Of a stretch of DNA of 48,347 bases, positions 28,556 to 36,401 are shown piece by piece; positions within the stretch are counted from its first letter, which is position 1; every line of letters begins with the position of its first letter. The notes beneath the pieces were generated by a model. It was not told the origin of the DNA, ran no database searches, and was given only the letters and a program-made list of their open reading frames with translations. Made by a program: the position numbers and the translations under genes. The DNA comes from Acidocella sp. GTDB taxonomy: Bacteria; Pseudomonadota; Alphaproteobacteria; Acetobacterales; Acetobacteraceae. Location: NCBI GenBank assembly GCA_027451225.1, contig DAIDJU010000044.1, positions 1-48,347 on the forward strand. Direction: 5' to 3'.

Positions 28556-28921
28556 TTAAGCTGCGACGCGGCGAATGGCCTCAACCAGTTTTACCGGATC
28601 AAAAGGCTTCACGATCCAGCCTGTGGCTCCGGCCTTTCGTGCCCGACTTTTCTTCTCGGCATCCACTTCGGTGGTCAACACCAGCATCGGTACGGCGCGA
28701 TACGTATCGTTTGCGCGCACGGCTTCGATAAACCCAAAGCCATCCATACGAGGCATATTGATATCCGTGACAATCACATCTGGCGTTTCGAGCCCAAGAA
28801 CCTCGAGCCCATGCACGCCGTCTTCCGCCTGCAACACACGGAACCCGGCAGCCACAAGCGAGTGACGCAACATATCCCGCATCGCCCGGGAATCGTCCAC
28901 TGTCAGTACCGTTGTGCTCAT
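28556..28921 (-). CDS. cheY: CheY response regulator
   Basis: A single-domain receiver of 121 residues. Acidic pocket D9-D10 (TVDDSRAMR), phospho-acceptor D53 (VTDINMPRMDG), T-loop VLTTE and K in IVKPFDP are all present. It would diffuse from CheA to the motor or another output. It overlaps the STAS gene by four bases (ATGA). A flagellar target is not encoded in the window. Confidence 0.95.
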   Translation of the reverse strand: MSTTVLTVDDSRAMRDMLRHSLVAAGFRVLQAEDGVHGLEVLGLETPDVIVTDINMPRMDGFGFIEAVRANDTYRAVPMLVLTTEVDAEKKSRARKAGATGWIVKPFDPVKLVEAIRRVAA

Positions 28922-29217
28922 GCGGTCAGCTCCTTGTCCTTCGTCAATACCTGATGCGCCAAATCCTCTGGCGCTACACCCATCAATTCCAACGCAGCAG
29001 AAAACTCTGGCGACGGATTCTCCAACCGCAGCTCCAATCCGTCAGCCTCCCAAGCCGAGTGCGCCGCAAGCAAAACCTGCAAACATTGCGCCCCCAGGCG
29101 CTGGACGGCGCCAGCATCAATCGTTAACGCCCGCCCGCGCCGCGCGGTAACGGCTTCAAGCAATCCATGACTGGCGACAAGATCAAGCACCGCTTGCAGT
29201 TCAAGAGCATCTGTCAT
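28918..29217 (-). CDS. STAS-domain protein of the chemotaxis operon
   Basis: A 99-residue stand-alone STAS-like domain. The core ALTIDAGAVQRLGAQCLQVLLAAH aligns with the SpoIIAA-type strand-helix where anti-sigma antagonists have D-S-S/T-G. Here that position reads L-G-A-Q-C, with no Ser or Thr, so phospho-switching is unlikely. GLELRLENPSPEFSAALELMGV completes the fold. It overlaps cheY by four bases and lies 50 bases after the receptor gene. STAS proteins occur in some alphaproteobacterial che loci, but a specific role is not known to me. Confidence 0.8.
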   Translation of the reverse strand: MTDALELQAVLDLVASHGLLEAVTARRGRALTIDAGAVQRLGAQCLQVLLAAHSAWEADGLELRLENPSPEFSAALELMGVAPEDLAHQVLTKDKELTA

Positions 29218-29267
29218 GAATGAAACTTTCGCGGATAATGCATAATGTTTCCCTAACAGATCGCAGC

Positions 29268-30809
29268 CTAGAACTCGGTCCAGTCATCTGCCGCGTGCGC
29301 AACGGCGACAAATTTACCTACAGGCGCAGCGGGGGCAGCCTTCACAGCCGGCTTGCGCACCGCGCGCTCCTCCGGCTTGGGTATCACCACGGTGGTCGCC
29401 GCCTCATTGCCTAGACGGAACTGGCCAACCAGCCGCACCAACTCCTCCGCTTCATCGGCCAGGGCATGGCTGGCTGCTGTTGCCTCTTCCACCATGGCCG
29501 CATTCTGCTGCGTTACCTGGTCCATTTGGTTCACCGCCGAATTCACTTGGCTGAGCCCGGCTGACTGCTCCTGCGCGGAACCTGCAATCTCGCTCACCAG
29601 CACGCTCAGACGGTCCACCTGCTGCACGATCCGCGTCAGCGCCTTGCCAGTCTCGCCCACCAGCTTCACGCCAGCTTCCACCTGCGTGCCGGAGGCTTCA
29701 ATCAGCGTCTTGATCTCCTTGGCTGCAGCAGCGGAGCGTTGGGCGAGTGCCCGCACTTCGGTGGCCACCACTGCAAAGCCGCGCCCCGCATCACCGGCGC
29801 GCGCCGCCTCCACACCAGCGTTCAGCGCCAGCAGGTTGGTCTGGAAGGCGATTTCGTCGATCACCCCAATAATGCTGACAATCTGTTTCGATGATGTCTC
29901 GATCCCGCCCATCGCCGCCACGGTCTCGTTCACCACCGTACCGGAGCGCTCGGCATCCGCCTTTGCCGCTTTCACGACATTCCGCGCCTCGCCAGAGCCT
30001 TCGGCGGTCTTACGAACCGTCGCGGTGATCTGGTCCAGCGCCGCAGCCGTCTGCTCCAGGCTTGCCGCCTGCTGCTCCGTCCGCCGGGACAAGTCATCGG
30101 CGCTCTGCGTGATCTCGCCGGCAGCTGAACGCACGCCCTGCGCATTCGCCGCCACGGCCTGCATGGTTTGCTGGAGCTTGCCCGCCGTGGCGTTGAAATG
30201 GCGCTTGAGCGCCTCGCTTCGTGCGGGCAGCGCATCATTTATGCGGCAGGTCAGATCGCCATTGGCCAGCGCAGCCATTGCCGCCTCCACCACGCTGATC
30301 GTCTGCTTGTCTTCTTCAGCCAAGCACGTGCGCTCCGCTTCCGCCTCAACCCGCGCCTCTTCGGCCTGCTTGGTCAAATGGTCGAAATAATGGAACATCA
30401 CCACGCTGATATCGGCAAGCACCGAGCGCATCAGCGACTCGATCAGCTTATCACGGTCGCCGCGGAACCTTGGCTTTTCCTTCAGCAGGGTTTGCGTCAG
30501 CCCGCTCAGATAGGCGGCATAGGCTCCATTCAAGTAATCGACATAATCGACCTTTGACGCCAGCCGCTTGGCGATGACCTCCTGCTGTTCGAAATACCCC
30601 TCGCAGAAATTCCCGCGGGCTATATAGGCGAATTTGCGCTCTTCATCGGCCAGCGCGTCCGCTGGCATCCTGCGCAGGCCGGGCTCAGCTGCCTGATAGG
30701 CCTTTAGCAAAATGGCTTCGAGATTTTTATGGACAAGCCGGTAGACCATATCTCCGGTCTCTTGCTCGGCTCGTCCCCAGATGGCTAATTGTTTCCTGAT
30801 ATCAACCAT
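29268..30809 (-). CDS. Soluble methyl-accepting chemotaxis protein with globin-like sensor
   Basis: A 513-residue receptor with no membrane segment or signal peptide. Residues 1-150 are all-helical and resemble a protoglobin/globin-coupled sensor (HemAT-like). The F-helix segment around 78-100 ([14 protein letters not shown]) has no histidine where the haem-binding His is expected; H27, H140 and H144 are the only His in the domain. A HAMP-like segment (about 170-225) leads to the signalling bundle, whose tip is about 316-345 ([20 protein letters not shown]). After a Pro/Ala linker the chain ends DDWTEF, close to the NWETF CheR tether of enteric receptors. It heads the che operon. Confidence 0.9.
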   Translation of the reverse strand: MVDIRKQLAIWGRAEQETGDMVYRLVHKNLEAILLKAYQAAEPGLRRMPADALADEERKFAYIARGNFCEGYFEQQEVIAKRLASKVDYVDYLNGAYAAYLSGLTQTLLKEKPRFRGDRDKLIESLMRSVLADISVVMFHYFDHLTKQAEEARVEAEAERTCLAEEDKQTISVVEAAMAALANGDLTCRINDALPARSEALKRHFNATAGKLQQTMQAVAANAQGVRSAAGEITQSADDLSRRTEQQAASLEQTAAALDQITATVRKTAEGSGEARNVVKAAKADAERSGTVVNETVAAMGGIETSSKQIVSIIGVIDEIAFQTNLLALNAGVEAARAGDAGRGFAVVATEVRALAQRSAAAAKEIKTLIEASGTQVEAGVKLVGETGKALTRIVQQVDRLSVLVSEIAGSAQEQSAGLSQVNSAVNQMDQVTQQNAAMVEEATAASHALADEAEELVRLVGQFRLGNEAATTVVIPKPEERAVRKPAVKAAPAAPVGKFVAVAHAADDWTEF

Positions 30810-31161
30810 TTATGTTCTCGCTTACAAAGAGTGGCCCGCTGCCTTTGCGCAGCGGTGGAACTGGCATCTCACCGTAGGCGGGGCAGGTGCTCGCTACCGC
30901 TGGAGATGACACGGCGCGGCACTTGTTGTGCGTGAGGGTGGCCAAAGAATATTGCGCTCAAACCCGCCCGAAACGGCGACAAGCCAATAATAACGCCCGC
31001 TTGGTTAAGACATCCCAAACGCTGCGGCGCATCCCTGCGGATCAGGCCCTTGCTGGCCCGGTGGTCGATTGTTTTTCATGCACAGCCCTCCATTTGCGTG
31101 CCTTGGCGGGCACACAGGGCTTATGCTGAAAGAGATTTAAGACTTTGCTAGCGGCGTTAAG
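30810..31161. other. 352-bp intergenic region between cobA and the receptor gene
   Basis: Both flanking genes are on the minus strand, so this holds the 3' end of cobA and the promoter of the che operon. I find no convincing gene. A plus-strand open frame at 30887-31129 has poor codon use and no ribosome site. A 7-bp inverted repeat CCGCTGC/GCAGCGG (30836-30842, 30849-30855) lies 27 bases before the receptor start, and a nested hairpin lies at 31084-31121. No sigma-28 or sigma-54 promoter was recognised. Confidence 0.5.
31084..31121. other. Nested stem-loop after cobA
   Basis: Outer arms AGCCCT (31084-31089) and AGGGCT (31116-31121) enclose inner arms GTGCC (31098-31102) and GGCAC (31109-31113). 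Internal single-stranded stretches separate the two stems. It lies 40 bases after the cobA stop. There is no T-run on either strand, so it is not a standard terminator. It could be an RNA-processing or small-RNA structure. Confidence 0.35.
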
Positions 31162-31917
31162 CTATCCGGCCGTCGCCACAGCCAGCACGCCCTGCGCCGC
31201 TGCCTCGTCGGCCAGCGCCTGACCAATAAGCACCAGCACCGGCCCCTCTGGCGCCGCATCCTTAAGCAAGCGCGGCAGACCGCCAAGCGTGCTGCGCAGC
31301 ACGCGCTGCCCCGTCAGAGCGGCATTCTCCACGGCCAGTGCGGGCATGTCGGCCGTCATCCCGGCCTCGATGAGATGCGCCGCCAAGCCTGGCAGCGTCT
31401 GCGCCCCCATATACACGGCCAATGTTCCTCCGCCCCGCGCCAGGGCCACCCAATCATGCTCGGGCAAGCCCCCGGCCGCGCCATGGCCGGTGAGAAAATG
31501 CAGAGAACGCGCCACCTCCCGCTTGGTCAGCGAGATTTGCAGCGCGGCAGCGGCTGCGGTTGCGGCGGTAATGCCGGGCACCACCTCGAAGGCGATACCC
31601 GCCTCGCGCAGCGCGTCCATCTCCTCGGTTGCGCGGCCGAACACCATCGGATCGCCGCCCTTCAGCCGCACCACACGCTGCCCGGCCCGAGCCTCGGCCA
31701 CCAGCAGGCGGCAGATCTCGGCTTGGGCGGCAGAGGTTTTTCCACAGCGCTTGCCGACATCGACAAGCCTTGCTCCGTTAGAAACAAGTGTTAGAATTTT
31801 TTCCCCGACGAGGCTGTCATGCAGCACCACATCCGCTTCTTGCAGCAGACGCAACGCCTTCACCGTCAGCAAATCCGGGTCGCCGGGCCCAGCCCCAACC
31901 AGGAAAACACTCGTCAT
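31162..31917 (-). CDS. cobA: Uroporphyrinogen-III C-methyltransferase
   Basis: SUMT methylates uroporphyrinogen III twice with SAM to give precorrin-2, the branch to sirohaem and cobalamin. The 251-residue single-domain enzyme has FLVGAGPGDPDLLT (about 5-18), RLKGGDPMVFGR (about 84-95) and VVPGITAATAAAAALQISLT (about 112-131), all diagnostic. No CysG-type dehydrogenase domain is fused. No cobalamin riboswitch was recognised upstream (only 95 bases separate it from mipZ). Neighbours give no pathway context. Confidence 0.94.
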   Translation of the reverse strand: MTSVFLVGAGPGDPDLLTVKALRLLQEADVVLHDSLVGEKILTLVSNGARLVDVGKRCGKTSAAQAEICRLLVAEARAGQRVVRLKGGDPMVFGRATEEMDALREAGIAFEVVPGITAATAAAAALQISLTKREVARSLHFLTGHGAAGGLPEHDWVALARGGGTLAVYMGAQTLPGLAAHLIEAGMTADMPALAVENAALTGQRVLRSTLGGLPRLLKDAAPEGPVLVLIGQALADEAAAQGVLAVATAG

Positions 31918-31991
31918 TTCAAAACCCCACGCGGATGCAGGGCTCTAATTGGCCGTTTTGCCCCCGAATGCAAGCCCAGCCGCCAAACCCG

Positions 31992-32014
31992 AAAAAACTA
32001 ACGTTGAGTTAGTT
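31992..32014 (-). terminator. AT-rich terminator of mipZ
   Basis: On the minus strand AACTAAC-TCAAC-GTTAGTT is followed directly by a T tract (plus-strand A run from 31992). The mipZ stop codon at 32013-32015 overlaps the first arm. The 7-bp stem is short and AT-rich. Confidence 0.5.
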
Positions 32015-32873
32015 ACGCCGCCACCTCGGCCCCGGCAGCACGCTCCCGGCGCGCAGGCAGCTTGAGCGAGCCGACCAAAGCCCGCACCTCGTTGCGCGCC
32101 GCGATATGCGAGAGGCCCATCGCGATGCCGATATTCGCCTCCTTCACGTCCATCAACGTCAGGCCCTGGAGGTATAGTTCGCGGAAAATCACGCGCTCAC
32201 CGAAGCCCTTCTGGGTACGGAAGCCGATGCGCTTGGCCAGCAGCTCCAGCGTCTCACCCACATCGCGCTTGTTGCGCGCCTCGGAGGCCGCGAGCCGGTT
32301 GCGCATCACGATCCAGTCGAACTTGCCACGGTCGCGCATGAAGCGGTGCTTGCGCGCCTCCCACACCATCTCGGAATAGATGCTGGGGTTCACGATGTCG
32401 TGGTTGTCCGGCTCCACCTTCGCCAACATGGAAAAATCGACGAAGCTGTCATTGATTGGCGTGATCAGCGTATCCGCATGGGAATGGCCGAGCCGGGAGA
32501 GATAGGTGTCGGCCCCCGGACAATCGATCACCACGATTTCCGCCCCGGCCTCGCGCAATTCGCCCAGCGCCGCTTCGAAACGCCGCGTGTCCTCGGCCTC
32601 GGCCTCGATGCGGTTATCCAGCGTGGAGCGGTGCACCGGGCGGAATTCCGGCAGCGGCAGGGAAACGCCCTTGCTCTCGACAAAATTACGCCGCGCCGCC
32701 AGCGTTCCGGCAAGCGTGCCCTGGCGGGCGTCCAGGTCCATCGCGCCAACGCGATAACCATCGCGCAGCAGGGCCACTATAATATGGATAGACGTGGTGG
32801 ATTTGCCCGATCCGCCCTTCTCGTTGCCGAGCACGATGACATGGGGACGGGGGTGCACGGAGGTCATGGCCAC
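32013..32873 (-). CDS. mipZ: MipZ division-site ATPase (ParA/MinD family)
   Basis: Alphaproteobacterial gradient-forming inhibitor of FtsZ that binds ParB at the poles and places the division plane at midcell. The 286-residue protein has the deviant Walker A EKGGSGKSTT (18-27), the MipZ-specific MDLDARQGTL block and Walker B VVIDCPGADTYLSRLGHSHAD. The GTG at 32873 has AAGGA 5 bases upstream; the ATG two codons later would have 11-base spacing, so the GTG is preferred. No parB is adjacent. Two GANTC methylation sites precede the start. Confidence 0.93.
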   Translation of the reverse strand: MAMTSVHPRPHVIVLGNEKGGSGKSTTSIHIIVALLRDGYRVGAMDLDARQGTLAGTLAARRNFVESKGVSLPLPEFRPVHRSTLDNRIEAEAEDTRRFEAALGELREAGAEIVVIDCPGADTYLSRLGHSHADTLITPINDSFVDFSMLAKVEPDNHDIVNPSIYSEMVWEARKHRFMRDRGKFDWIVMRNRLAASEARNKRDVGETLELLAKRIGFRTQKGFGERVIFRELYLQGLTLMDVKEANIGIAMGLSHIAARNEVRALVGSLKLPARRERAAGAEVAA

Positions 32874-32887
32874 GGGAATCCTTCTGC

Positions 32888-32898
32888 GACTCGGAATC
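32888..32898. promoter_or_regulatory. Paired GANTC sites in the mipZ promoter
   Basis: GACTC (32888-32892) and GAATC (32894-32898) are separated by one base, 15-25 bases upstream of the mipZ start. GANTC is the CcrM methylation target read by GcrA. In Caulobacter mipZ is a GcrA/CcrM-dependent gene, and gcrA is itself encoded in this window. Function is inferred. Confidence 0.5.
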
Positions 32899-32963
32899 TG
32901 AGCCGCACTGTACCGCAGCCACCCAGCGCGCGGGGAGAGGAAATCCCGCCCCGCGCCCGGTGT

Positions 32964-34379
32964 TTACTTGCCGGTGAGAATTCGCTCCACCAGTTCCTTC
33001 ACCGTCGGGATAAAGCCATTCGAATAGAACGGGTCCGTGGCGAAGCGATGGGCGTTGTGCCCGGCGAACATCAGGTTGTTGTCCATCACCGCCTCGTCGT
33101 CCGGCGCGGCGTGGGCGATGTTCTGCAGCGATTTCTGGATGCAGAAGCTGCGCGGATCGGCCTTCTTGCCGTTATCGTACTCGGGCGGCTCCTGCGCCCA
33201 GTTGGAGAAGCGGCACTGGCTGAGGCAGCCCATGCAGTTCACCTGGTCCTCGTGGATCTCTTCGGCCTTCTCGCGATTCACGAAGATCAGCGTCGAGTCG
33301 GGGGTGCGCAGGGCTTCAGTGAAGCCAGCCTCCTCCCACTCCTTCACCCGCGCATAGTCCGGTGCGGTGAGGTACACGGAACGCTTGCGCGCGCCCACAC
33401 CATACTGCACCAAATGCTCGCCCACGGGTTCTGGCGAATAGGCCACCTGGCGCTCGTTGCGGCCGCGCAGCTCCTGGATGAACTTGTTGTTCACGGCCGA
33501 GGAATAAAACCCGGTGGGAGAGAAGCGGTTGAGGAACACGTCTCCCGGCTTGAGCGTGAGCAGACGATCCTTCCAGCTCTGCGGAATCGGGCTTTCCTTG
33601 GTCAGCAGCGGGCGCGTGCCGAACTGGAAGGCGATCGGCCCGATATCCGGGTTGCCGATATAATCCTGCCACTCTTCCAGCGCCCACACGCCACCGGCCA
33701 TGATGATCGGCGTCTCGCCGAGGCCGAATTCGCGCATCGCCTTGCGCAGCGCCACGAGGCGGGGGAACGGGGATTCCGGCTTGTTCGGATCCTCGGAGTT
33801 GGAAAGGCCGTTATGCCCGCCCGCCAGCCACGGATCCTCGTACACCACGCCGCCGAGCAGGTCGGACACCTTGGAATAAGCGCGCTTCCACAACGCCGAG
33901 AAGGCGCGGCTGGAGGAAACAATGGGGTAGTAATGCACGTTGAACTTGGCCGCGATTTCGGCCAGGCGGTACGGCATGCCCGCACCGCAGGTAATGCCGT
34001 TCACGACCCCCTTGGTGCGCTCCAGAATCCCAGTGATGATGCGCTCTGCGCCGCCCATCTCCCACAGGATGTTGGCATGGATGCGCCCCTTGCCGCCGGA
34101 AATATCCCAGGCGCGCTGGGCCTGGGCCACACCGCCCTCGATCCCGTAGGCGATCAGCTCCTCATGGCGGTCACGGCGGGTTTTGCCGTGGTAAATCTGC
34201 GGGATGACCTTGCCATCCTTGTCATAACTGTCTGCGTTCACGGCCGAGAAAGTGCCCGCACCGCCGCTGGCAGCCCAATGCCCGGCCGTAATGCCGTTGG
34301 ACACCGCGACGCCCTTGCCGCCTTCGACCAGAGGAAGAATTTCCGTGCCACCCATGCGGATGGCGTTGATAGCCTTCAT
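32964..34379 (-). CDS. Nitronate monooxygenase-like flavoprotein with cysteine cluster
   Basis: A 471-residue FMN-binding TIM-barrel protein of the nitronate monooxygenase/enoyl reductase-like group. Evidence is GITAGHWAASGGAGTFSAVNA near the N-terminus, VNGITCGAGMP at about 126-136, and PIIMAGGVWALEEWQDYIG (about 224-242), which is the flavin phosphate loop. It is longer than ordinary family members (about 320-360) and carries a late motif C382-x2-C385-x3-C389-x23-C413, which looks like a metal or iron-sulfur site. The ATG at 34379 has AAGG 9 bases upstream; a GTG two codons earlier has not. The reaction is unknown. It is divergent from the MoeB-like gene. Confidence 0.82.
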   Translation of the reverse strand: MKAINAIRMGGTEILPLVEGGKGVAVSNGITAGHWAASGGAGTFSAVNADSYDKDGKVIPQIYHGKTRRDRHEELIAYGIEGGVAQAQRAWDISGGKGRIHANILWEMGGAERIITGILERTKGVVNGITCGAGMPYRLAEIAAKFNVHYYPIVSSSRAFSALWKRAYSKVSDLLGGVVYEDPWLAGGHNGLSNSEDPNKPESPFPRLVALRKAMREFGLGETPIIMAGGVWALEEWQDYIGNPDIGPIAFQFGTRPLLTKESPIPQSWKDRLLTLKPGDVFLNRFSPTGFYSSAVNNKFIQELRGRNERQVAYSPEPVGEHLVQYGVGARKRSVYLTAPDYARVKEWEEAGFTEALRTPDSTLIFVNREKAEEIHEDQVNCMGCLSQCRFSNWAQEPPEYDNGKKADPRSFCIQKSLQNIAHAAPDDEAVMDNNLMFAGHNAHRFATDPFYSNGFIPTVKELVERILTGK

Positions 34380-34518
34380 TAACACTAACCTTGTACGGCC
34401 GGACGCCGCCCCAGGATTGGAGCAGTCCCTCGGGCATGCTTCTATTACACATTGACACAGGGCGTGAAGTGGCTGCCGGGGTTTGGCCCCACGCCCAGCC
34501 CATAATATAGAGCGGGTA

Positions 34519-35268
34519 ATGGAATTTAACCTCTCCGAAAATGAAATTCAGCGTTACTCGCGGCATATTTTGCTGCGCGAGCTGGGCGGCACCGGCCAAA
34601 TGAAGCTGAAAACGGCCCGCGTGCTGGTTGTGGGCGCCGGCGGGCTGGGCTCGCCTTTGGCCCTGTATCTGGCTGCGGCCGGTGTGGGCACCATCGGGCT
34701 GGTGGACGCCGACATCGTCGAACTCTCAAACCTGCAACGCCAGATCATGCACGGCGTGGCCAATCTGGGCCAAGCCAAGACAATCTCTGGCGCAGAGGCC
34801 CTGGCGCGGATCAACCCGCTGGTGAACGTGGTGCAGCACCGGACCCGGCTGGATGCCGGGAATGTCGCCGCCCTGCTCGCGGATTACGACATCATCTGCG
34901 ACGGCACCGACAACTTCGCCACGCGCTTTCTGCTCAACGATGCCTGCGTGGCCGCGCGCAAAACGCTTGTGAGCGCCGCCGTTCTGCGCTTCGAGGGTCA
35001 GCTCTCCACTTTCAAACCGGGCGGGCCGTGCTATCGCTGCCTGCATCCAGAGCCCCCGCCCGAAGGGCTGGTGCCCCCCTGCTCCGAGGCCGGGGTGCTG
35101 GGGGCGGTGACCGGCGTGATGGGCACGCTGCAAGCCACGGAAGTGCTCAAGGAAATCACCGGCATCGGCCAGTCCATGTCCGGCTGGCTGCTGGTGTGGA
35201 ACGCGCTGGACGCGCAATTCCGCAAGATCAAGCTGAAAAAGGACCCCGCATGCGCCGTCTGTGGCTGA
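34519..35268 (+). CDS. MoeB/ThiF/HesA-family adenylyltransferase
   Basis: Activates the C-terminus of a ubiquitin-like sulfur carrier (MoaD or ThiS type) by adenylation. The 249-residue protein has RYSRHILLRELGGTGQ, the ATP loop VVGAGGLGSP (38-47), GLVDADIVELSNLQRQ, and zinc cysteines C171/C174 and C245/C248. C188 (PPCSEAGVLG) is at the thioester/persulfide position. There is no C-terminal rhodanese domain. The ATG at 34519 is preceded by AGCGGG. The pathway (molybdopterin or thiazole) cannot be decided, as no carrier gene is adjacent. Confidence 0.92.
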   Translation: MEFNLSENEIQRYSRHILLRELGGTGQMKLKTARVLVVGAGGLGSPLALYLAAAGVGTIGLVDADIVELSNLQRQIMHGVANLGQAKTISGAEALARINPLVNVVQHRTRLDAGNVAALLADYDIICDGTDNFATRFLLNDACVAARKTLVSAAVLRFEGQLSTFKPGGPCYRCLHPEPPPEGLVPPCSEAGVLGAVTGVMGTLQATEVLKEITGIGQSMSGWLLVWNALDAQFRKIKLKKDPACAVCG

Positions 35269-35765
35269 CCCTTCCGCTCCTGCTGCTCTGCGCCGCCGCG
35301 CCAGATCCGGGCCAGGGCCCCGGCCCCGCCCTGGGGCAGGTGAGCAAGCTGCCGGTGCCACGCTTTGTCTCACTGCGTTCGGACCAGGTGAATTTCCGCG
35401 CCGGGCCGGGTTTCCAGTACCCCGTCACCTGGGTGTACCAGCGCGAGGGCCTGCCGGTGGAGATCATCGGCGAGTTTGACGTCTGGCGTCAGATCATGGC
35501 CCCGGATGGCGGCACGGGCTGGGTGCATCAGGCCACCATCCGCGCCCGGCGCAGCTTTTACGTCACCGCCCCTCAGGCCGTGCTGCGCGCCGACCCGGCC
35601 CCCGGCAGCGCCGTGGTGGCCTATCTCAACCAGGGCGTCAGCGGCGAACTGATCCGCTGCGATGCCGGGGGCGAGTACTGCAAGGTTTTCACCGGACACG
35701 AAACCGGCTATCTGGCCCGCGCCGATTTCTGGGGCACCTTCCCTGGCGAGAGCGTGAAGCCCTGA
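35250..35765 (+). CDS. Exported bacterial SH3-domain protein
   Basis: A 171-residue protein starting inside the 3' end of the MoeB-like gene (19-base overlap), with AAGGA 7 bases before the ATG. The signal peptide MRRLWLTLPLLLLCAAA is followed by a Pro/Gly linker. Two SH3_4-like repeats then occur, about 41-106 (QVNFRAGPG, GGTGWVHQATI) and 107-168 (AVLRADPAPG, ETGYLARADFWG). Such proteins are periplasmic and thought to bind peptidoglycan or partner proteins. The overlap suggests translational coupling with an apparently unrelated enzyme. Confidence 0.85.
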   Translation: MRRLWLTLPLLLLCAAAPDPGQGPGPALGQVSKLPVPRFVSLRSDQVNFRAGPGFQYPVTWVYQREGLPVEIIGEFDVWRQIMAPDGGTGWVHQATIRARRSFYVTAPQAVLRADPAPGSAVVAYLNQGVSGELIRCDAGGEYCKVFTGHETGYLARADFWGTFPGESVKP

Positions 35766-35889
35766 TCCAGCCCGCGCAGGAATTTCCAGTTTTCCACAGA
35801 AAAGGACTCGGCCGAACGCCCCTAGATATTGCGAGAAACACCCCTCGCCTCTACTGTATTTGGTAGCAGCAACAGGGAGACCCCACGAC

Positions 35890-36345
35890 ATGGAGTGGAC
35901 AGACGAGACCATCGCCAAGCTCAGGGCGCTATGGGCCGAAGGGCTTTCGACCGCCGAAATCGGCCGCCGTTTGAACATTTCCAAGAATGCCGTGGTCGGC
36001 AAGGCGCACCGCCTCAACCTGCCTGCGCGCCCCTCCCCCATCCGCCGGGCCGAGGGTGACGCCACCCCGCGTCAGGCCGCGCCCAAGCGCGCCCAGGGGC
36101 CCACACTGCCGCCGCTGGCCGCCGCCGCCGTCAGCAGCGCCCCGATGCCCGCGCTGCGCGCCATCATGCCGGCCGCCAAGTCCAGCGCGCCACGCGCCAC
36201 CCCCTGCTGCTGGCCGATCGGCGAGCCCGGCAAGCCGAGCTTCCATTTCTGCAACGCCGCCGCCGCCACCGGTAAGCCGTATTGCGAGGAACACGCCGCC
36301 ATCGCCTATGTCCGCGTGCGCGACAAGCGTGAGGACGCGGCGTAA
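35890..36345 (+). CDS. gcrA: GcrA cell-cycle regulator
   Basis: A sigma-70 co-activator that reads CcrM-methylated GANTC sites and drives S-phase genes in alphaproteobacteria. The 151-residue protein begins MEWTDETIAKLRALWAEG and has the helix-turn-helix STAEIGRRLNISKNAVVGKA (30-49). After a Pro/Ala-rich linker comes the Cys-containing C-terminal domain (CCWPIGEPG, FCNAAA, YCEEHAAIAY) that binds the sigma factor. The ATG at 35890 is chosen by family start. A GANTC site (35805-35809) lies 81 bases upstream, possibly for its own control. It is monocistronic. Confidence 0.94.
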   Translation: MEWTDETIAKLRALWAEGLSTAEIGRRLNISKNAVVGKAHRLNLPARPSPIRRAEGDATPRQAAPKRAQGPTLPPLAAAAVSSAPMPALRAIMPAAKSSAPRATPCCWPIGEPGKPSFHFCNAAAATGKPYCEEHAAIAYVRVRDKREDAA

Positions 36346-36389
36346 ACCCGCCTACCGTCACGCCCAAACGATTACGGAATTTACCTGCT

Positions 36390-36401
36390 GTTTACGTAAA
36401 C
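36390..36401. promoter_or_regulatory. Perfect 12-bp palindrome upstream of the cold-shock gene
   Basis: GTTTACGTAAAC is a perfect palindrome 129 bases before the csp start and 45 bases after gcrA. Just downstream, GCTGC-GAC-GCAGC (36406-36418) followed by ACTTCTTTT may be a weak gcrA terminator. The palindrome could be an operator in the csp promoter region. Confidence 0.4.

Noticed and set aside
30887-31129. An 80-codon plus-strand frame in the cobA-receptor gap
   Set aside because: No ribosome site, unusual composition, and it crosses a structured element; no support beyond being open.
31918-32012. A cobalamin riboswitch upstream of cobA
   Set aside because: The gap to mipZ is 95 bases, too short, and the B12-box consensus is absent.
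32346-34382. A 678-codon open frame on the plus strand opposite mipZ and the flavoprotein gene
   Set aside because: It is antisense to two well-supported genes, has His/Gly/Arg/Val-rich low-quality composition, crosses their promoter gap and shows no family motif. High-GC genomes produce such shadow frames.
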